Assembly: GCA_026419785.1 (NCBI GenBank) | Contig: JAODTK010005821.1 | Location: 1 to 64,000 of the forward strand | Source: Sclerodactyla briareus | Lineage: Eukaryota; Echinodermata; Holothuroidea; Dendrochirotida; Sclerodactylidae | DNA length: 64,000 nucleotides | Direction: 5' to 3' | Shown here: piece after piece, positions 34,103 to 45,473 of the stretch | Layout of the letters: every line of letters begins with the position of its first letter | Numbering within the stretch: the stretch's first letter is position 1 | Made by a program: the position numbers and the translations under genes | Notes under the pieces: generated by a model | What the model was told of the DNA's origin: nothing | Seen by the model: the letters and a program-made list of their open reading frames with translations, nothing else | Databases searched by the model: none

Positions 34103-34400
34103 TTTAGCTGGCGGAGAGCAGCTCTACAAGTCCCATGTCCTCCTCCGTCCGTTCGTTCGTTCGTCCGTTCTTCCGTCCTTCTGTTTCGTCACGTTCTGAC
34201 ACTTCTAAACCATACATCGATCAGGTTTTAAACGTTGGTGGGTGATGAAGCTTGCTACTGCTAGGCCTCATGCTAATTTATGTTCGCATAGTGTTATTAG
34301 ATTTTAAGTAAATCCAATTAATTACCCCAATTTCCACCTTATTTTGAGCTCTCCTGCTGCCGACAAGTTTGTTTACTTACTCCATCCTCGCTGAGGCAGT
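34103..34400 (+). repeat. Family T dispersed repeat, copy 2
   Basis: It starts at tttttagctggcggagagca, with tccgtccgttcgttcgttcg after it. It lies inside unit 1 of the TIR element and is absent from unit 2, so it inserted after the unit was duplicated, or was lost from unit 2. Confidence 0.7.
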
Positions 34401-34823
34401 TTTTACCTTATCTCTCAGAGGGTCCAGTTTGGCAGAATAGTTGACAATAAAACCTATTGTCCAGGGGTGTTATTTGTCTTTCATCGCATCTCGCCCTAGT
34501 TTACATTAGATCCTGCCTCCACAGGATTTGTTTACATTACATCTCGGTCCAATTCCTCGTGGTGACCTAGAAATGGGGGCTTGCGCCCTCCCCCCACCTC
34601 AAATGCTGTTGATGGTAACTTGTGGAGTGGTCACTATACTATGAGTGTCAACAATGTTAGATATTCATTTCTGTGGGAAGGGTTTCCACTGTTCCCTGCC
34701 ACAGGCTTGATGGGCACTGATGAGCAAATATTAGCTCATGTGGTAGACTGTTCCAGTCATTCCCCTGGTTATGACAGATGGCAGTAGAGGTCAGTTGAAT
34801 GTGAACAAACAATCAATGTGAAC

Positions 34824-35048
34824 ATGGCGACAAAATGCAGTGTATTTGCCACGAGAGTTTTGCTGTCCGCAGCTACCAAACGTTCCGACTTGCACTTGTT
34901 GAATACCAAGAACTGTATTTCAAAGCATTCGAAGCCTGTGTTTTCTCAGTACTGTAGGACGCGTGGAGAAGCGCAAGTGACGATCACGAATCAGACAGCT
35001 GACCTCACCATCCCCGCTACCTTTCGGTATACACCCAGTCTCGATTAG
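34824..35048 (+). CDS. 74-codon ORF with mitochondrial-leader-like start, inside TIR element
   Basis: The ATG sits in gtgaacatggcg, a good start context. The first 20 residues (MATKCSVFATRVLLSAATKR) have Arg/Lys, Ser/Thr and hydrophobic residues but no acid, as in mitochondrial presequences. Then come NTKNCISKHSKPVFSQYC and EAQVTITNQTADLTIPATF, ending YTPSLD and TAG. The second unit holds a related copy (36388-36740) without the ATG part and with about 220 extra bases. It may be a captured host first exon. A donor could lie at gcaag|tgacg only if non-canonical, so a complete short protein or non-coding relic is also possible. The function is unknown. Confidence 0.35.
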   Translation: MATKCSVFATRVLLSAATKRSDLHLLNTKNCISKHSKPVFSQYCRTRGEAQVTITNQTADLTIPATFRYTPSLD

Positions 35049-36387
35049 CATCGTACCCAATAACACGGTAAAGTGAGTTTCCAAGAAAGCATTCAGTCCA
35101 TTGAGTCAATCAGCCAATGAGCTGAAAATTGGAGCTTGGTTAATTCTGGCTCAGGAACACGCATGGTAAAATAATCCTACGGCTCCACCTGTGAACCATA
35201 CTACCTTCCTCACTGACCTACAGACTAATTAACTTGGCGTTAGATAGACATTAAACCCTTCCCCCCCCCCTCCGACCTTATTTTATTTAACTTATTTATT
35301 ATAGGGTAAGGTGAAGTTTCCGTCATACGTCAGGCTGGTGGAGCGACCCCCTCTGGCAACACCATCCCCCTGCTCCTCTCAAACAGCCACAACACCCTGT
35401 CACTACCAACCGCAACGCGCTGCTTTGCATGTCACATGATACTTCGTGGGCGCCGACGCAACATGACCCATGTATATATGGGAGGGGCTCATGGATTCGA
35501 ACTGAAATAATAATGGTTTCGTGGGTCCCGGCATTGCGGCAAATATGGCCGAGAAGCTCTTCTGAGGTAGCACGCCCCGTTACACTTACACAAAAAAGAT
35601 CCTCAAATTTTTTTCCCTTTGAGACCCGATTATGAAGGATTTATTCTTGTCTGCTGATCCTATTCTGCCTAATCTGGAAGAGAACAGTCAAAATTACAGA
35701 TTGATGTAAATTTGGGATGAATCAGGTTTTTCGAAATTGTGTCCAGCTTACCTGTGACCACAGTCAGAATGGGGTTTCACCAGGTGCTAGAGTGTCTGAA
35801 ACATTTCCGCTAAATTATCTGCTCCAGCTCAAATTCAAATTGTGAGGTGCAATGATAGGGCAGTTTGTCAGCTACCAAATGGTGGTTGCATGCTCCTGGC
35901 GCTATTTCCCACTGGTCTCTACAGTGTGGTGAAGAGGCCATGGTTTATGGGTATTCCACGGGGAGCCTAATGGTGGAGTGCCACCTTCTGAGGCCAATGT
36001 CTTACCGGATTCGTCACTACCCAATACATTCATCGAAACCCTGATTTTAAATCACTAAACCCACTTTTCACCCCAAAATTCCCCCACCAACCGGTTTGGC
36101 GTTCCATACTATTTGCAGAATTGCGGAAGTTTATCACTGCATTGCGCAATTCATGCATCCGTAAATTTATCGTGCGAAAAAGTTAAGCAGCTGTTCACAC
36201 TTGTGCGATACGATACTATAATTTCGGATGGCGTGTTCACACTTGTGCGATAAAATATCGTACGATATATTTATCGCCGTCTCGGCGCCTGAACATACGG
36301 AGAACCGGGTGGTATTTTAGTTGAGAAAAGCACAAGTTTTCCCCTTTTGGTCGCTTCAGACGGTGGAATAGCCACGTCGGCAAAATT

Positions 36388-36745
36388 GTTGAATACCAAG
36401 AATTGCAATTTCGAAGCAATTCGAAGCTGTGTCTTTCTCAGTACTTGTGGCATGAAATAGTGTTATCGACCCATTTTGAAGCGAACAACAACAGTTACAG
36501 CCACTTCTCTAGTCGTCGAGCCTTTCCTGAGCCTGTCCCTCCCCCTCCGACTCTCGGGGGTACCCGCGCAGCTGCGCCACCATGAGCCCTTGTCCGCCCC
36601 GGCGGACGGCCTAACCCCAAGGGTCTCGTGGAGACAGAACGCAATGGACGTATCGTCCACCGGGTGCCCAAAGAAGCGCAATTGACGGCGACGAATTAGG
36701 CAGCTGACCTCGCCCTCCCCGCCTACCTTTCGTTGGACACCCAGA
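36388..36745 (+). pseudogene. Second, broken copy of the 34824 ORF
   Basis: ttgaataccaagaattgcaa and ctgtgtctttctcagtact match the first copy. About 220 GC-rich bases then intervene, and the match resumes at gaagcgcaattgacg and runs to gacacccagactcaattag. It has no start codon and an in-frame TAG (aattaggcagc), so it is not coding. Confidence 0.6.
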
Positions 36746-37701
36746 CTCAATTAGCATCGGTATCCAAGAATATAAATGTAAAGAGTGAGCAGGCTGGTGA
36801 GGTAGCCAAGAAGGCATCCAGTCAATTCAGTCAATTGAACTGAAAATTGGAGCTTGGTTACTCTGCCCAGAACAAGCATGTGGAAATAATGCCTACGGCT
36901 CCGTCCACTTGTGTTCCCTACTACTTTCCTCACTGACCTATATACATGACATTATCAACTGGGCGTTAGATCGACATTATACCCCCCCCCCCCCCATAGG
37001 CTTATTTCCGTTTCCTCCTTCGTTTTTTCCCCGACTGTTTCTTCACATGAAGATTAGGATGAAGTTCCCGTCAAGACGTCAGGCTGTGGATCGACCCCCT
37101 CTGGAAACTCCCTCCTACTCACCCCGCTCAACGAGCCCCAACCCCCATCCCACTCACTACTAATCGCATATCCTCCTTTCTTTGCATGTCACATGATAAT
37201 TGGTGGACGCCGACGCATCATAACCCTCCTCATTACCTCACCGGTCACGCTATTATTTGTATATGGGGAAGGCATCATGATTAACTAAAATAATAGTTTT
37301 TCGTATAAAATAATTAAAAAGATCCCATGCTAGGGGCGCAAATAGAGTGAGAAGCTCAATCAAGGCCAATGTCTTCCCCTGAAACGTCACTACCCAATAC
37401 ATTAATCAAAACCCCTAATTTAATCACGAAAACCCACCTTTCACGCCAAACTTCCCGCAATAGCCTGTTGCGGCGTTCCATCTCTTCGCAAGATTGCGCA
37501 AGCTTATCTCTGCATTGCGCATTTATCGCATCCGATAAATTTATCGTACGATAAAAGTTGAAATATTTTCAAACTCGACGTCCGATAAAAAAAATGTATC
37601 GTATCGTGTCGTATCGTTTCGCCATAAGTGTGAACAGCCCCAATATTTTAAACTTGACGTCCGATAAAATTTTTCCTATGTTCGCACAGGTGTGAACAAC
37701 C

Positions 37702-38210
37702 TTTATGCCATATGACCGTGACCTTCAGGTAGTCAAAGGTCACCCAACTGTCAATAAATATTATGGCCAACATCCATCGGAACAGAGTTTTGAGGGCCAA
37801 AACCTGCCATTTTCATACTTATTTCTACAATTGACAGAATGTCCTACTACCCCCTTCAATGGCCTTTCACCTTCATTTCCTGAACAACGTATGGGTACCA
37901 CTAGTCAATGATTACACTGGTCAGTATCATGGCAATCCGATCTGAACAGTTGCAGTTGCAGTTTTCCACATATCATGCATATTGGCCCTTTGTGCCCCTT
38001 GAATGCCATTTGACCTTGACTTTCGGGTGGTCACCGATACCTTAGTCACTAAACATTGGGACCACGTTTGGTCAGGATCATCGAAGCACGAATTTGTGTA
38101 AAAAATGAAAAAGTTTGCTGACTGGACATACAGATGGATGGACAGGCGGGCGGGCGAACGGACGACAACCATTTTTCAAGATGGCAATGTTTTGCATTGG
38201 CATAATCTAA
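37702..38210 (+). repeat. P-family repeat, right part
   Basis: It continues the repeat split at 33902, with accactagtcaatgattaca, tatcatggcaatccgatc and a gatggatggacaggcgggcg end. The minus-strand ORF over it is repeat sequence. Confidence 0.7.
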
Positions 38211-38375
38211 ACCACAGGCTTACGGCGCCCTCTCAATTTTGCGGATGAGTGAAGCCAAAAAAGGGGCACTCTCTGGTCAAAATCTTTTCATTCTGACTAT
38301 GAATCTGCTCGAATTCCATACCTACTCTTGTGCCCGGATTTTGATCGCTTCCAGCAGGTATTGTCAAACTCATAC

Positions 38376-38441
38376 CTTCTAATCTAGGGGATGAGTCGCC
38401 ACCTGATCCGCCTGCGCGCGCCTGGTACACCTCTTCGTACC
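38376..38441 (-). CDS. Candidate internal exon (66 nt), unknown gene
   Basis: The acceptor is catcatttctgccgttctag and the donor is gaag|gtatgagt; both are good. It reads (G)YEEVYQARAGGSGGDSSPRL and E, phase 1 at both ends. This is a polar, Gly/Ser-rich segment with a YEEVY motif that could be phosphorylated. A single short exon, so support is limited. Confidence 0.35.
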
Positions 38442-39109
38442 CTAGAACGGCAGAAATGATGTGTAGGCAGGAGTGGTGCAAGCTAAATTAGCACGATTAC
38501 GGGAAAGAGCATGGAACCATACGATTCGGTTCACATTATTTCCTTTCAAACCACTGGGAACCAATTTACTCTCTATGGATCCTATTATCTCCAGTACACA
38601 ACATTCCCAGATATCCTGTTGACAGAGTCTCTCCCTCTCGAGCCGTCGTCTGTACATTGTTTTCACAAAATAAGGCTTTGTTTAGTTGCCCGAGAGAGCC
38701 AACTCATTTTACCTCTAATTGGTATGTGAGAATGTGCTTGTTTTGAAATCCCGGATAGATTCCGATAGCAGCATACCTATGATTAGGGGGCGACGAACGA
38801 AATGTTCTGAATGTTTCCAGGACCGTGGAATCGCTGGTAAACACTCGACCCAACTGTTAAAATAAGTCATTATTTCAGAGAACAGACAAATACACTGGTG
38901 GAGGCTGCCTTACTGGAGGATGAAGGGGCTGTTTATTGTCTTCACACTCAAGATATATATAACTTGTGAGTTTGTTACCGGCCTGTCGTACTGAGGCGAT
39001 GATTGTTACTGTTTATGTGAGATATTATGGTGTGGTTCGAGAGGCTAATATGCAGGGTAACAAGAACGCATTGATGTGTAGTGATTCCTTGTTATATTGT
39101 ACGGCATAA

Positions 39110-39330
39110 CAATTTTAGCTGCGGGAGAGCACTCAACAAGTCATCATAATCCTCCGTCCGTTCGTTCTTCCCGTTCACTCATAGCTTCTAACCCGTACAT
39201 GCGATCATATTGAAACTTGGTTGGTGTATGAAGCATGCTCCGGCTATGCTGCGTTACATTTTTGGTTTGCATATTGTTATCAGATTTTATTAATCCAATC
39301 ATTAACCAATTTTCCTACAGCTATTTCCAT
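39110..39330 (+). repeat. Family T dispersed repeat, copy 3
   Basis: ttttagctgcgggagagcac, acatgcgatcatattgaaac and ggtgtatgaagcatgct match the copies at 29585 and 34103. Confidence 0.75.
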
Positions 39331-39574
39331 CTAGCTTTCTGTACAGGCAGCAATATTCATCTGTCAGCAGGTCCAGGTAAGCAGAACCCAGGGAGGGTGA
39401 TATGTCTGTCAACAATTGAGATTTGTAACAGCAAGAGGAGGCTGTTTATGAGAGGTATGAGAGGGCATATTAGGGATCATGGGGGGAAAAATGGTTTACT
39501 CATCCTACGGCATATTTTCGCCTGCAAGCTACCCAGACGTTTTTGATTGCCATTGGCGTACCCTTGGGTGTGTG

Positions 39575-39790
39575 GGGGGGGGGGGGGGTAAGCGGGCAGA
39601 CCCAGTGATCAATATTTCAGTTTGTTTTGGCAGTTCAGAAGATGTTTTGCAGCTGTATTTAGCAATATTGCAGCAGCATGTGTTTTAGGTGCCATAAATT
39701 GTAACTTTTTCCAATAGGGAGGGTGAGGCAATTCATGAGGGTGCACTTCCCTGGGTTCCGACTTCGACCTCCCCCCTCCCCGCCAAATAT
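39575..39790 (+). repeat. Family Q dispersed repeat, copy 1
   Basis: From the G-run at about 39575 to the C-rich end at 39785. The reverse complement is at 55035-55260 (shared words include gcagcaatattgc-like sequence, tgccataaattgta and cttccctgggttccgac). Confidence 0.7.
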
Positions 39791-39799
39791 CTCAGTACG

Positions 39800-41980
39800 C
39801 GCCTAACGATTGCGCTTGTTGTATCAACTGCCTTTATTTTTTATGGAAATCCTGCTAATTGGGGAAGTTTGACATACCACACACTCCACATGATCACTTG
39901 GTCCGTCTCTTCTCTTCATGAATTTATTCAGGCTAGACGAAAAAAAAGCAAACGGAGTCTGCTGATATCGTAATTAGATTTTTTTCTCAAAATTTGCCTT
40001 TCTCGAACTGGCTCGAGCTTTAATCTGGTTTTCCTTTTCGTATCTGTCAGCTACTTGCCTCATTTGAACTTGATATAATGTTTGCATTCTCAATGTTGTA
40101 CGAACAATTATTTCTGGAATTTCATTCTCTTGATCTTAAACTGGCCCCCAACAGTGGGATTTGCCACACATTTCTGCCACTAACCAGCTCAAGTTCAAAC
40201 TTGATTATGTTCGTTTTCTTCAAATATCACACCATCTCTAATTTTAATATTTCAGATCGAGGTTTGAACCACATCCCGCTGGTGAATCTAACAAACTTTT
40301 TCAAAATGTGCATAATCACATATGGCATTTGAATGACCTGTAATGATCTGGTCATGGGAGTATCTACCTCACATGTCCTGACTTTGTCCACCGCGCAAGT
40401 GAAGGAGTATCAAGCTTTCCCATTCTTCAAGCACTCACATTGGGAGTCAGTGGACCATGACGTGGGGTGATGTTCCTCAACACCCATGTGCGAGGTCAGT
40501 CTGCTGGGGCACCCACCCTCTTGTTCTTGTTCACTCGTCGTGTTCTGGCCCTCTTTCTGACTGCTGACCATAGTAAAGGGTTAACTCCTCATGTTCTTCA
40601 GTACCAGGGCCAAAAGCAGATTACATCTACCAGTTTCATAGGAATCTGACACTGTGCATGAATGTGCGATCATATGACAAATATAATCAGTTAAAATACC
40701 TGCTATCCTATTCTTATATGCCATACCATGTCAACTTAGACCCTACGGTCCATTCCTCTTTTGCTATTAACAGCTCAACAATAATTTACACAGAATAAGC
40801 TCATTTTCCCTACTCATTAACTTCTGTGCCAAGATCAAGATCACCCAACCCCGATACCACATCACAACATTTCATATAATTATGTCATGGTTTTATGGTT
40901 TGGAGAAATCCAGCTGAGGGCAAGCTTGCACACACATACTACATCTCTCACCAACAGAGAAAACCAAAAGAGTTAGGCAACTGCCTGCTGGTTACACTAT
41001 GTAGTTATTTGGTATAGAGCAAAATGCCCCACTGAGTTGGAAGGATGCTGGTTTTGTGAGTTCCCAGGAGCTAGGCCAAAAGTTACAAGTACAATCATCC
41101 TGCCATACGTAAAGTTGTGGTGAAAATGTGACTTGCAAAATTAACACAGACAGATTGTGTGTGATGAGTGTTACGTAGTCAACACGAAGACCATTCAGTC
41201 ACATTAACCAGAATATATAGGACTTTTTTGCTTCAATCCTTGTCTTCAGTCTCCAGATGTTCTCCAGTCACTTAGAATTTACTAGAGGGCACTATTATGA
41301 TTTGACATTGCTGTGGTATGTTTCCGGAGGCCTAAATGCTCAAACAAGTTTAGAGAGGTGTTAATAATACAATCACATGGAGCATTATTTGGACTTCTCT
41401 GTTTGGGGTGCTGCAAAGGTCCGATGCATGGAGGGGGTCTCTATACGTGGATGCCTGCACCAAAACTTGCTCTTTATGCCTTGCACCTACAAACTTTCAA
41501 CAAGAGGTTGTGCTTCGGAAGGTGCCTCAGTGGCATAGCCAGTGGGAGGGGGGGGGGGCAACTTCCCCCTGACAAATTATCATGAGGGCAAATCGGGTCA
41601 CCAAAGGCTTAAAAATGGGAAATGAAGGATGAGGGCGAGAGGAAAAATAGTGGGGAAAAAAAATTCCTAGTCGCGGAATAATGAAGGCCATGATCGCGAA
41701 AATAAGTTGGCCCAGAATGGCACTGAGGGTATGGTGAGGTACGAGAATGCCTGCTTCTTTGACCCCCCTCCCCCGCTCATCACTTTCGTGAGGCAAGGGA
41801 AACGCCGGCAAGGTATGCCCAAATCAGGGAAAATTGTCTTGCCCTTTCAGAAGGCTGGCTGAACACGCCTGAGTGCCATTCTATACTTGTATGAAAAAAA
41901 ATAATGTTGACAGGTTGAGCATTGTTTCAAGGGTGTTTGCAAGAAATGTTCAGGGTATAGCCAACTTTATGACCTTTACC
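39800..41980. other. No supported gene
   Basis: Weak terminal-exon signal at 40605-40649 (ctcatgttcttcag acceptor, YQGQKQITSTSFIGI, then TGA), too short to call. A G-run lies near 41550. Confidence 0.35.
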
Positions 41981-42112
41981 ATCACGATATGACATCATGT
42001 GCTCTGGCTAAGTGGTATGTTACAATCACGATATAACATCATGAGCTCTGGATAAGTGGTATGTTACAATCACGATAGAATATCGTGAGCTCTGAAATAG
42101 CCAAATGTTACT
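41981..42112. repeat. 44-bp minisatellite, three copies
   Basis: Units start at 41981, 42025 and 42069 with atcacgat and contain acatcatgagctctgg and agtggtatgttaca. The period is exactly 44 bp. The word tcacgat...atcgtga makes an inverted pair in the third unit. Confidence 0.9.
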
Positions 42113-42114
42113 AA

Positions 42115-42200
42115 ACATAAGGTTAGCTGAGTGTTGACACCAGTTGGTAGAGAGTCAATTTCCATCCCAGAGACCGGGTTCGTTCACGGTCGGGTCGCCA
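42115..42200 (+). mobile_element. tRNA-like SINE head
   Basis: ttagctgagtgttgacacca resembles an A box, and accgggttcgttcacggtc holds a B-box-like word. No clear body follows. Confidence 0.35.
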
Positions 42201-43690
42201 ATTTACCAAAACAAGGACGTTCAAACAATGGTACCTGTGTTCTTTCTCCCTGAATGCTCAGCAAAAGGATTGCGAGACAGAGACAAACGAGGGTAGGCAA
42301 ATTGCAAGTTCCCATCTGCGTGAGATTACCCCCCATCCCCATTAAGGCGACAACCAAAGAGCATTGGCCTTATTCCGGCTTTGTTTTTATCTAGTGAGGG
42401 ATTCTTAGCTGCATTCAGGTGCAGTCCAGGTCTGCCCTTGCTGGACTTGAATGGGTTCGATCCTTTACTGGAAGTTATACCAGTAGAGAAAAAAAAAGAT
42501 TCGAAGAGCTTGGGATTCGAAATTGGAGTTGGATCAAACCAAAGTTCTAGTCCAGTTCACCCTTATGACTTTGACCCACCTGACCCTCGAAAAATGAATA
42601 GATGGAATGGAATGAAAATAATCAGTTGAAAGTGTAAACAGTAATGTAAGCGATGAGTGGTGTCATGGACTATGGCGTAATACTTTCGTTTTGAAACAGG
42701 TTTCCCCACGTTTTCTCCAATTAGGAGATGGCATCTCTTTAAATCCACACCACTGGAATTAACGTGATCAGCCGGCCAAGAAGGCCACTCTACGTAACGT
42801 ATAGGGCAATCTCATGGCCCAGTGCTCGCGACAGTTGTCATCCTCCGCTGACAGTATCCGAGTAATCACTTAAGGGGAGCCCCTTCACAGTGGATGAATT
42901 TCATGTTGAGTGTCGCCATGCTCAGAGGTGATTAAAATCATGGCAGAGAACCCAAAACCAGCTGAGACATGGGCCCCCTCACCCCCGATCACATCTGGTT
43001 AATCGTTATATCCGGTTTCCATGGGTCGTTGCACTTTTCAGTCATGGCGAGCTGCGAGTCAGCTGGGCTCTGTCGGTGTTTGCATTTCTGGGGGGGCCCC
43101 CCAGGATTCGTTGTGCTCTGGACCGAGCGGCTTGTGTACATTCTGAGCTAGTGTGATGGGTTGGTAATTGTCCCACGACTAAGGTTAGAGAGAGAATGTG
43201 AGTCTCTATTATTTTAATTAACACAACATTCAGCGATATATAATCATGGGGGCACAACTTCCCGGCGGGGGTGATCACCTTGAACAAGCGTGGCTGCCAC
43301 AGCCGAAGCAGTTAAAAACATGTGCTCCAGTGGAAAGGATGAGCTGCGGAATGGGGTTCTGGCTGTATTCCAGTATGCATGTATCTTACTACAATTTCAA
43401 TGCTTTCCAGAAAATGAATTTATTCTGTATCGTCCTTCATCTCCAGTCTTCTTGTTACCATACAGGAGGCAAAATTATTAGCATCTTGCGTGAAGAATAG
43501 TCTAAATGGGCTCCTTTGTAATGAGAATAAATCATAATAAGAATAATATTTCACAACAGCCGTTTTGTGGTACACAATGCATGCCTTTGTAGAAAAAGCT
43601 AGGAATACACCTCCTCGGCAGTATAAAAAGGATAATGGATGTTGAGGTCACATGATATGAGGGCGCAATAGTCTGTTCACGGTTACAGTT
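42200..43690. other. No supported gene
   Basis: The plus-strand frame at 43285-43375 (VAATAEAVKNMCSSGKDELR) has coding-like composition but lies after stops and has no good acceptor; the minus strand is also open. I leave it uncalled. Confidence 0.3.
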
Positions 43691-43699
43691 AATGAGATG

Positions 43700-43830
43700 G
43701 GTCACAGTGAATACGTGGCAAACAGCCCAGCGGTGAAGGGGCTTGGGTCTTATGACTATGGGATTGAGGCCCCAACCACAGTGTTGTCCTCAGCGGGACA
43801 CTCTATCCTTGTTCACTTGGCATAGGTGTA
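43700..43830 (+). mobile_element. tRNA-derived SINE
   Basis: cagcccagcggtgaagggg (A-box region), gggattgaggccccaacc (B-box region) and ttgtcctcagcgggacactc, the SINE body word, occur in the expected order and spacing. Confidence 0.55.
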
Positions 43831-45470
43831 AGTGGGGAGGAACTGATCACATCTGAACGTAAGTTTATAGTGGGGCAGATGCAGATGTGGCACTCGATTA
43901 TCAGGCCGTGCGGGGGTGCAGTCCTGTGAATGGCAGAGGCACGAATGCGTCTATTGTCCATGTCTGAGGGTGCACTCACACAACCTATCCTATCCAAGGA
44001 TCACCTACTCTTAGGGATTGTAGGAGGGGCATGCCTGAGTTTCAATTCACCTTAAGAAATACTGCAGGAACCAGGAGCAGTCATTGAATCAATGAGCGGG
44101 TGCTAAAAATCTGCGGTACTCAATATTATTTCTTGCCCAAATCAAAATCAGATAGGAAGAGATCAAGAGAATGAGGTTCCACAAGGCGAGAGTGTGGTCA
44201 GGCAGGGTAGGGAAATGGAAAGTCTGCCGCAAGACAGCCTCCATGTATGCAACTATCAGAATAGTTATAGTAATTCCTGCTATAATATTTACACAACTTT
44301 ACAAAACGTTCCCTGAATGTTTTGCTGCCAGTTCCAACTAGAACTGAAAGAAAAATGGATTGGCCCCTTGAAAAACATGAAAGGCAAGCACTGGGGCAGG
44401 GGAAGAGACGCTTAAGGACCACAAAAAAGAATGCCATTTACTGTATGAACCAATAAGCACATTAAGACACGCATGATAGACTGATATGAGAAGACGTCAA
44501 GCGCCAAGAATCAACAGTCTGTCACTACCAAAAAGTTTATTTATCTGAAAGAGGTGTTTGTGTGTGGGGGGGAGGGAGATTTTGCTCAGTCCCTCAAAGA
44601 GCAAAGATTCATCCTCTCCTTACTAGGTGTTCCCATGTGAAGCTGTTATCAATGTCACACATGATTTATAATTCCCTGATATAGTATTAGGACTTCTGCC
44701 TGCCGTTCATTAAACCTAGCTTATCGTTCGCTGGAGACTGCGTGAGGTTCACTCTAATAGTACCAGCGTCTGGATTCTCTCATATATAACTTTAGGCAAG
44801 TCGAACACTGGAGGAATCCTAAACATTTATGGAATTGTGTGTAGTTGAGTACTCGCGATCCTTCGCTCACGTGTTAAAACTGATCTCAGAAAGATACTGG
44901 CCTAGGAGGAGGCATAGCCATCGGCGCACGCTGCTGTCGCAGAGTGATCATCGACGATTGCATAACACGGTGATTGCAAGCGATTACAACCACAGCCTTG
45001 ATCCAGAAACAGAATTGAGCTCAAAAAGATTTGCAGATAGAAGCTTATACCAATGAAAGCAAAATTTTAATGGCTGAGCCCCAATGGCCCTCCTTCAAAG
45101 GATGCATACCACACAGGAGGGGGAGGTCCAAACATAGTTTTTTTCCACACACAAGACTTTCTTGTGACCTTGTCCCCCCCCCTCCCACTCTTTCAGCCTA
45201 GTGATTGGTTGAATGTGACCTACTCCCAAATCGCCATTTGGAGACAAGATCAGTGGACAGCTATAGGATAACATAAATAATATACGGGGTCAATCTTTGC
45301 TGTACCAGTTTTTGCTACGGACCAATATCGGTACAAAAGTTTGCAAAAAGATGAACCCAGATGGAAGACTATTTATGTACAGGGTGAATGAAAGTGACAG
45401 AATGAAATAAGTGAAGAGAAGTCAGGAGGGGGGGGGGGGATGCTGAGCTTTTTTTCTACAATGTATATTA
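43831..45470. other. No supported gene
   Basis: Only short ORFs. 44829-45056 (+) is Arg/His-rich and lacks splice support. Confidence 0.35.
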
Positions 45471-45473
45471 TAA

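Larger units (their letters stand above)
33903..37701. mobile_element. Composite terminal-inverted-repeat DNA element
   Basis: The left end is agcgctgtttcacacttgtg and the right end is the inverse of ggttgttcacacctgtgcg. Both are followed by words such as cgatacgatac and atcggacgtc. Flanking TTTA at 33899-33902 and 37702-37705 may be a 4-bp target-site duplication. Each end holds two nested copies of the terminal motif. Inside are two direct copies of one unit (about 33903-36188 and 36189-37559). A PIF/Harbinger-like or other TIR superfamily is possible; no transposase was found, so the element is non-autonomous. Confidence 0.65.

Noticed and set aside
43285-43375. Helical-looking segment VAATAEAVKNMCSSGKDE
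   Set aside because: Preceded by stops, no good acceptor, and the minus strand is equally open.
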